From assembly GCA_003864495.1 (NCBI GenBank), contig ML133428.1, positions 62,001-126,000 of the forward strand: a stretch of DNA of 64,000 bases. The letters are read 5' to 3'. A program made the position numbers and the translations under genes. Below the pieces are notes generated by a model. The model made no database searches and was not told where the DNA came from. It saw only the letters and a list, made by a program, of their open reading frames with translations. The stretch comes from Nemopilema nomurai. Its lineage: Eukaryota; Cnidaria; Scyphozoa; Rhizostomeae; Rhizostomatidae. Shown here piece by piece: positions 61,294 through 64,000 of this stretch (its first letter is position 1; each line of letters starts with the position of its first letter).

Positions 61294-64000
61294 TTTAGTT
61301 AAAAAGGGAAATTGGGGTTGATTCGAATAATGTTCGTTTTAGGATTACTCAAGACAGTGTTTATTATAATCTTCCCCAAACGTAGATTTGTATGTTTGAA
61401 AACGGACTCGGGTGAATGGCAGGGGTAAAAAATGTCTAGAGTCTTATTTTTTGATCTTATCTACAAAATGTACCCAAAATGACCAATTCAATGCTCAATT
61501 TTGCTTCTTTCCATGTTATCCAAAAAAGACTCCCTGTTCTTCGTGGCAACTCTGATTGCCTAATTTTGAGTTTGGATCACTTCGGAAGGACTCCAGAAAC
61601 CCATTGCTCTCTTGTGCACCCCGTTGAATCTGTGTTTGCAACATTTCCATGCTGCTTTTAATGTTTGTTCGCTAATTTATGATTTTTGATGATCCTCCTA
61701 ATTATTTTGATGATTATGGTCGAGTTTTATATCTATTAGTTGTGAAATTTGATGGTCTTTTTTAAGGCATTACTCTTCTTCTTGCATTAAATGGTCGGGT
61801 ATCACACCTCATTCCACTGCTTCATGTGGACTTCCTTGCTTTCAGAAGTTCCAGTTTTTCGACCAAAGCCAAATATGACACTAACTTCGGAAATAGCATT
61901 GATTCAAGCTACTTTGATTCATTTTCTTTTAACCGACTCACTTATTGATGAATATACCTGCTGTGTTTACCCTCAGAATAACTACCTGACAATATTTTTT
62001 TCCATCTATCGGTGATAGTATCTTGATATGGTCAACGGTATTCTCGGTTAACACACGTGGTCTGGGCACTAGCGTTCCACAAAACAATGAGCATGATGGC
62101 GTCTCTCTCGAAACATAGCAATCCAGCAATGTCAGAATCCAAACGAACAAACACTTGACAAATGTTTACAACATTTCGAGTTGCACTCCATCATCATCAG
62201 TCACAAGATTTTTGACATTCACAAACTCTGTTGTCATTTCACTTAAAACCTCAAGATACCTAGTCACAGGAACTGCGCGAGTGAACCATGAGTCACTGCG
62301 ACTCAAAAGTCTCCATAGGCCGTTAAGTCAAATCGCTGAGAAAATGTGTACAATAAGAATTTTTTAAGAAATTTTCTCATCATGATTTGTGCCGTCGGCA
62401 GGTTGAGTATCACAATAGGCAAAATCCTGTTGCTTGAGCTTGGACTCTCCGAGAGAAGTTCATTGTTAGTCAGTCACTTCGCTGTACGTTAAGATTGTCT
62501 GTTTACATGAATCAGAAGTCCATTTGCTAAAGTAGCCAAATAATTATATTTGCTTATACTTGTATCTTCGTTACTGGCCCCTCGCCTGTGCCACGATTGC
62601 ACAATTGAAGTTATTATGCTTATGTGACAAATTGCAAACAACTGCAAAAGCGAAATTCGCGATTTGGTCAGAGAGCAACGAGACCATTTTTCGAACACCG
62701 CCCCTCTTAAGAAGAAGCCTCGATAAAAGGAGCCTCCCTTCAGAGTAAACGCCCTTTCTTGAAATAATTCTTCCTAGAAGAAAGATCACTATATTCAGAA
62801 ATTTCTGGTTTTATTTTTGCCAAATGTGCCTTTCTGAGGACCAACTTGTCTATTTAGACTGTATAGCATCATTAAGAAGATAAGACCACAATTCTGTCTT
62901 CTTGCAACCCAGGGAACTCAAACAATTTCTTCACTAAATCAACCTCTCTTTTTGCCTGCTTTCTTCGATATTAACCCTGCGGCAAATACGTCGTGTCGAC
63001 TGGCAACAATTTTAATGATAGATAAGAACATCTTGAGACAATAAGAACACTTTGTATGCTATGCTTTGCCAATACCTGGTGGCATGATAATCTTTGATCA
63101 ATAAACCCTCAAACACGTCAAATCAAACGTGTCTGAAAGGGTGTGCTTTTGCCGGTAAGTTCATGTTTGTTTACATGAAGTACACGACACAGACCTCGTT
63201 TCAAAACGCGGCCGTACACATCACAACTGAGGGAGGAAAAGAAGTGTGGAAAATTTTGTGCGAAAAATACAACCTAAAAAACCATGAGAGTAGATTTTAG
63301 AAGGTATTTGGAGAATATTAAATATTGGTTTCTGATTACCTAGCTTGGTGACTTTTATGGCAAGAAGATATCGAGTTGATCGTTGCTATATATTACAGCC
63401 ATGTATTTTCAAACCCAGAGAAAATAAGTTAAATAGATAAACGTACTTTTCCTGCATTTTATTCAAAATGAGCTATTCTAAAAGTTAATTGCTGCTAGTG
63501 GTATAATTGAGTGGAATTAACCGACCCAAAACTAGAATTTGAGCTTAAGTTTTAAAATTTGATTTTGTGAATTGTGTGTTTTTGAGTCTAATTTGTGACA
63601 AACATATTGTCGTTGTAATTAAATTGCTAATCGCGTCTTTTTAAGGTGCACTGTGATTAAGTTGAGAAGTCTGTCGAGTATTGTACCATTTCCAGTCTTT
63701 TTCAATGAATGATATTTTAATGAAACATACAATTTACATTACCTCTTTTGTTCCCTGTAGTTTTCAGCATAGGAATTGAGTTACACAATATATAACAGCA
63801 CTTTTGTCTTATTGTCTTGTGAGAAAGCCATTATAGTGTGACTGCTGTGGGTTGCACCAAAACATACAGCTCATTTGGAGCACTTCACTCGAGAGAAACC
63901 ATACAGGAAAAAGGTCATCCCCCCTACCCTAACAACAGTGGACTACTTCATTATTAGTCTACTGTTGCTTACTATGGTTATTATTTATGCTTATAATGTA
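61294..64000. other. 3' flank / intergenic, no supported gene
   Basis: An ATTAAA at 61786-61791 could be the polyadenylation signal of the lectin gene. The rest is AT-rich with only short open frames. A zinc-finger-like scrap lies near 63855-63910 (CTKTYSSFGALH, then REKPYR in another frame), too broken to call a gene. Confidence 0.45.

Overview
The window is animal nuclear DNA: AT-rich and intron-rich, with GT-AG introns of about 0.2-5 kb and small phase-matched exons. The gene content is metazoan: a clarin-like tetraspan, a complete RGS12/loco protein, mitochondrial HOGA1, an ankyrin/coiled-coil protein, and a secreted ShK / discoidin / C-type-lectin protein. The last gene and a decayed THAP-DDE transposase suggest an early-branching animal, most likely an anthozoan cnidarian. 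This is an inference; no rRNA or mitochondrial marker is present.

Layout. (1) 90-1216, minus: relic of a THAP + DDE transposase. (2) 3695-13826, minus: one large gene. Six ankyrin repeats are followed by a giant acidic exon (5302-11357) carrying 32 copies of a 138-bp (46-codon) minisatellite, then a coiled coil. The exons join in phase through a 59-nt exon. The layout resembles ANKRD26, but the assembled giant exon is broken by many 1-2 nt indels. (3) 14976-16906, plus: three-exon clarin-like membrane protein, divergent from gene 2 across about 1.1 kb. (4) 18549-40986, plus: 14-exon RGS12/loco orthologue (PDZ-PTB-RGS-RBD-RBD), 1435 residues. It has a 25-nt microexon and a probable internal promoter with an alternative first exon at 22384-22413. 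(5) 42981-49218, plus: seven-exon HOGA1. (6) 54847-61293, plus: ten-exon, 828-residue secreted protein made of signal peptide, linker, ShK, F5/8 type C, C-type lectin and a highly charged tail. Almost all its introns are phase 1, as in exon-shuffled proteins. (7) 61294-64000: no gene that can be supported.

The genes are not an operon and show no shared pathway. The strongest candidates for undescribed biology are the minisatellite-expanded acidic exon of gene 2 and the domain combination of gene 6. In gene 6, a 63-bp minisatellite just before the ShK exon duplicates the splice acceptor. Exon models were read by hand from splice sites and phase closure; there is no transcript evidence here.
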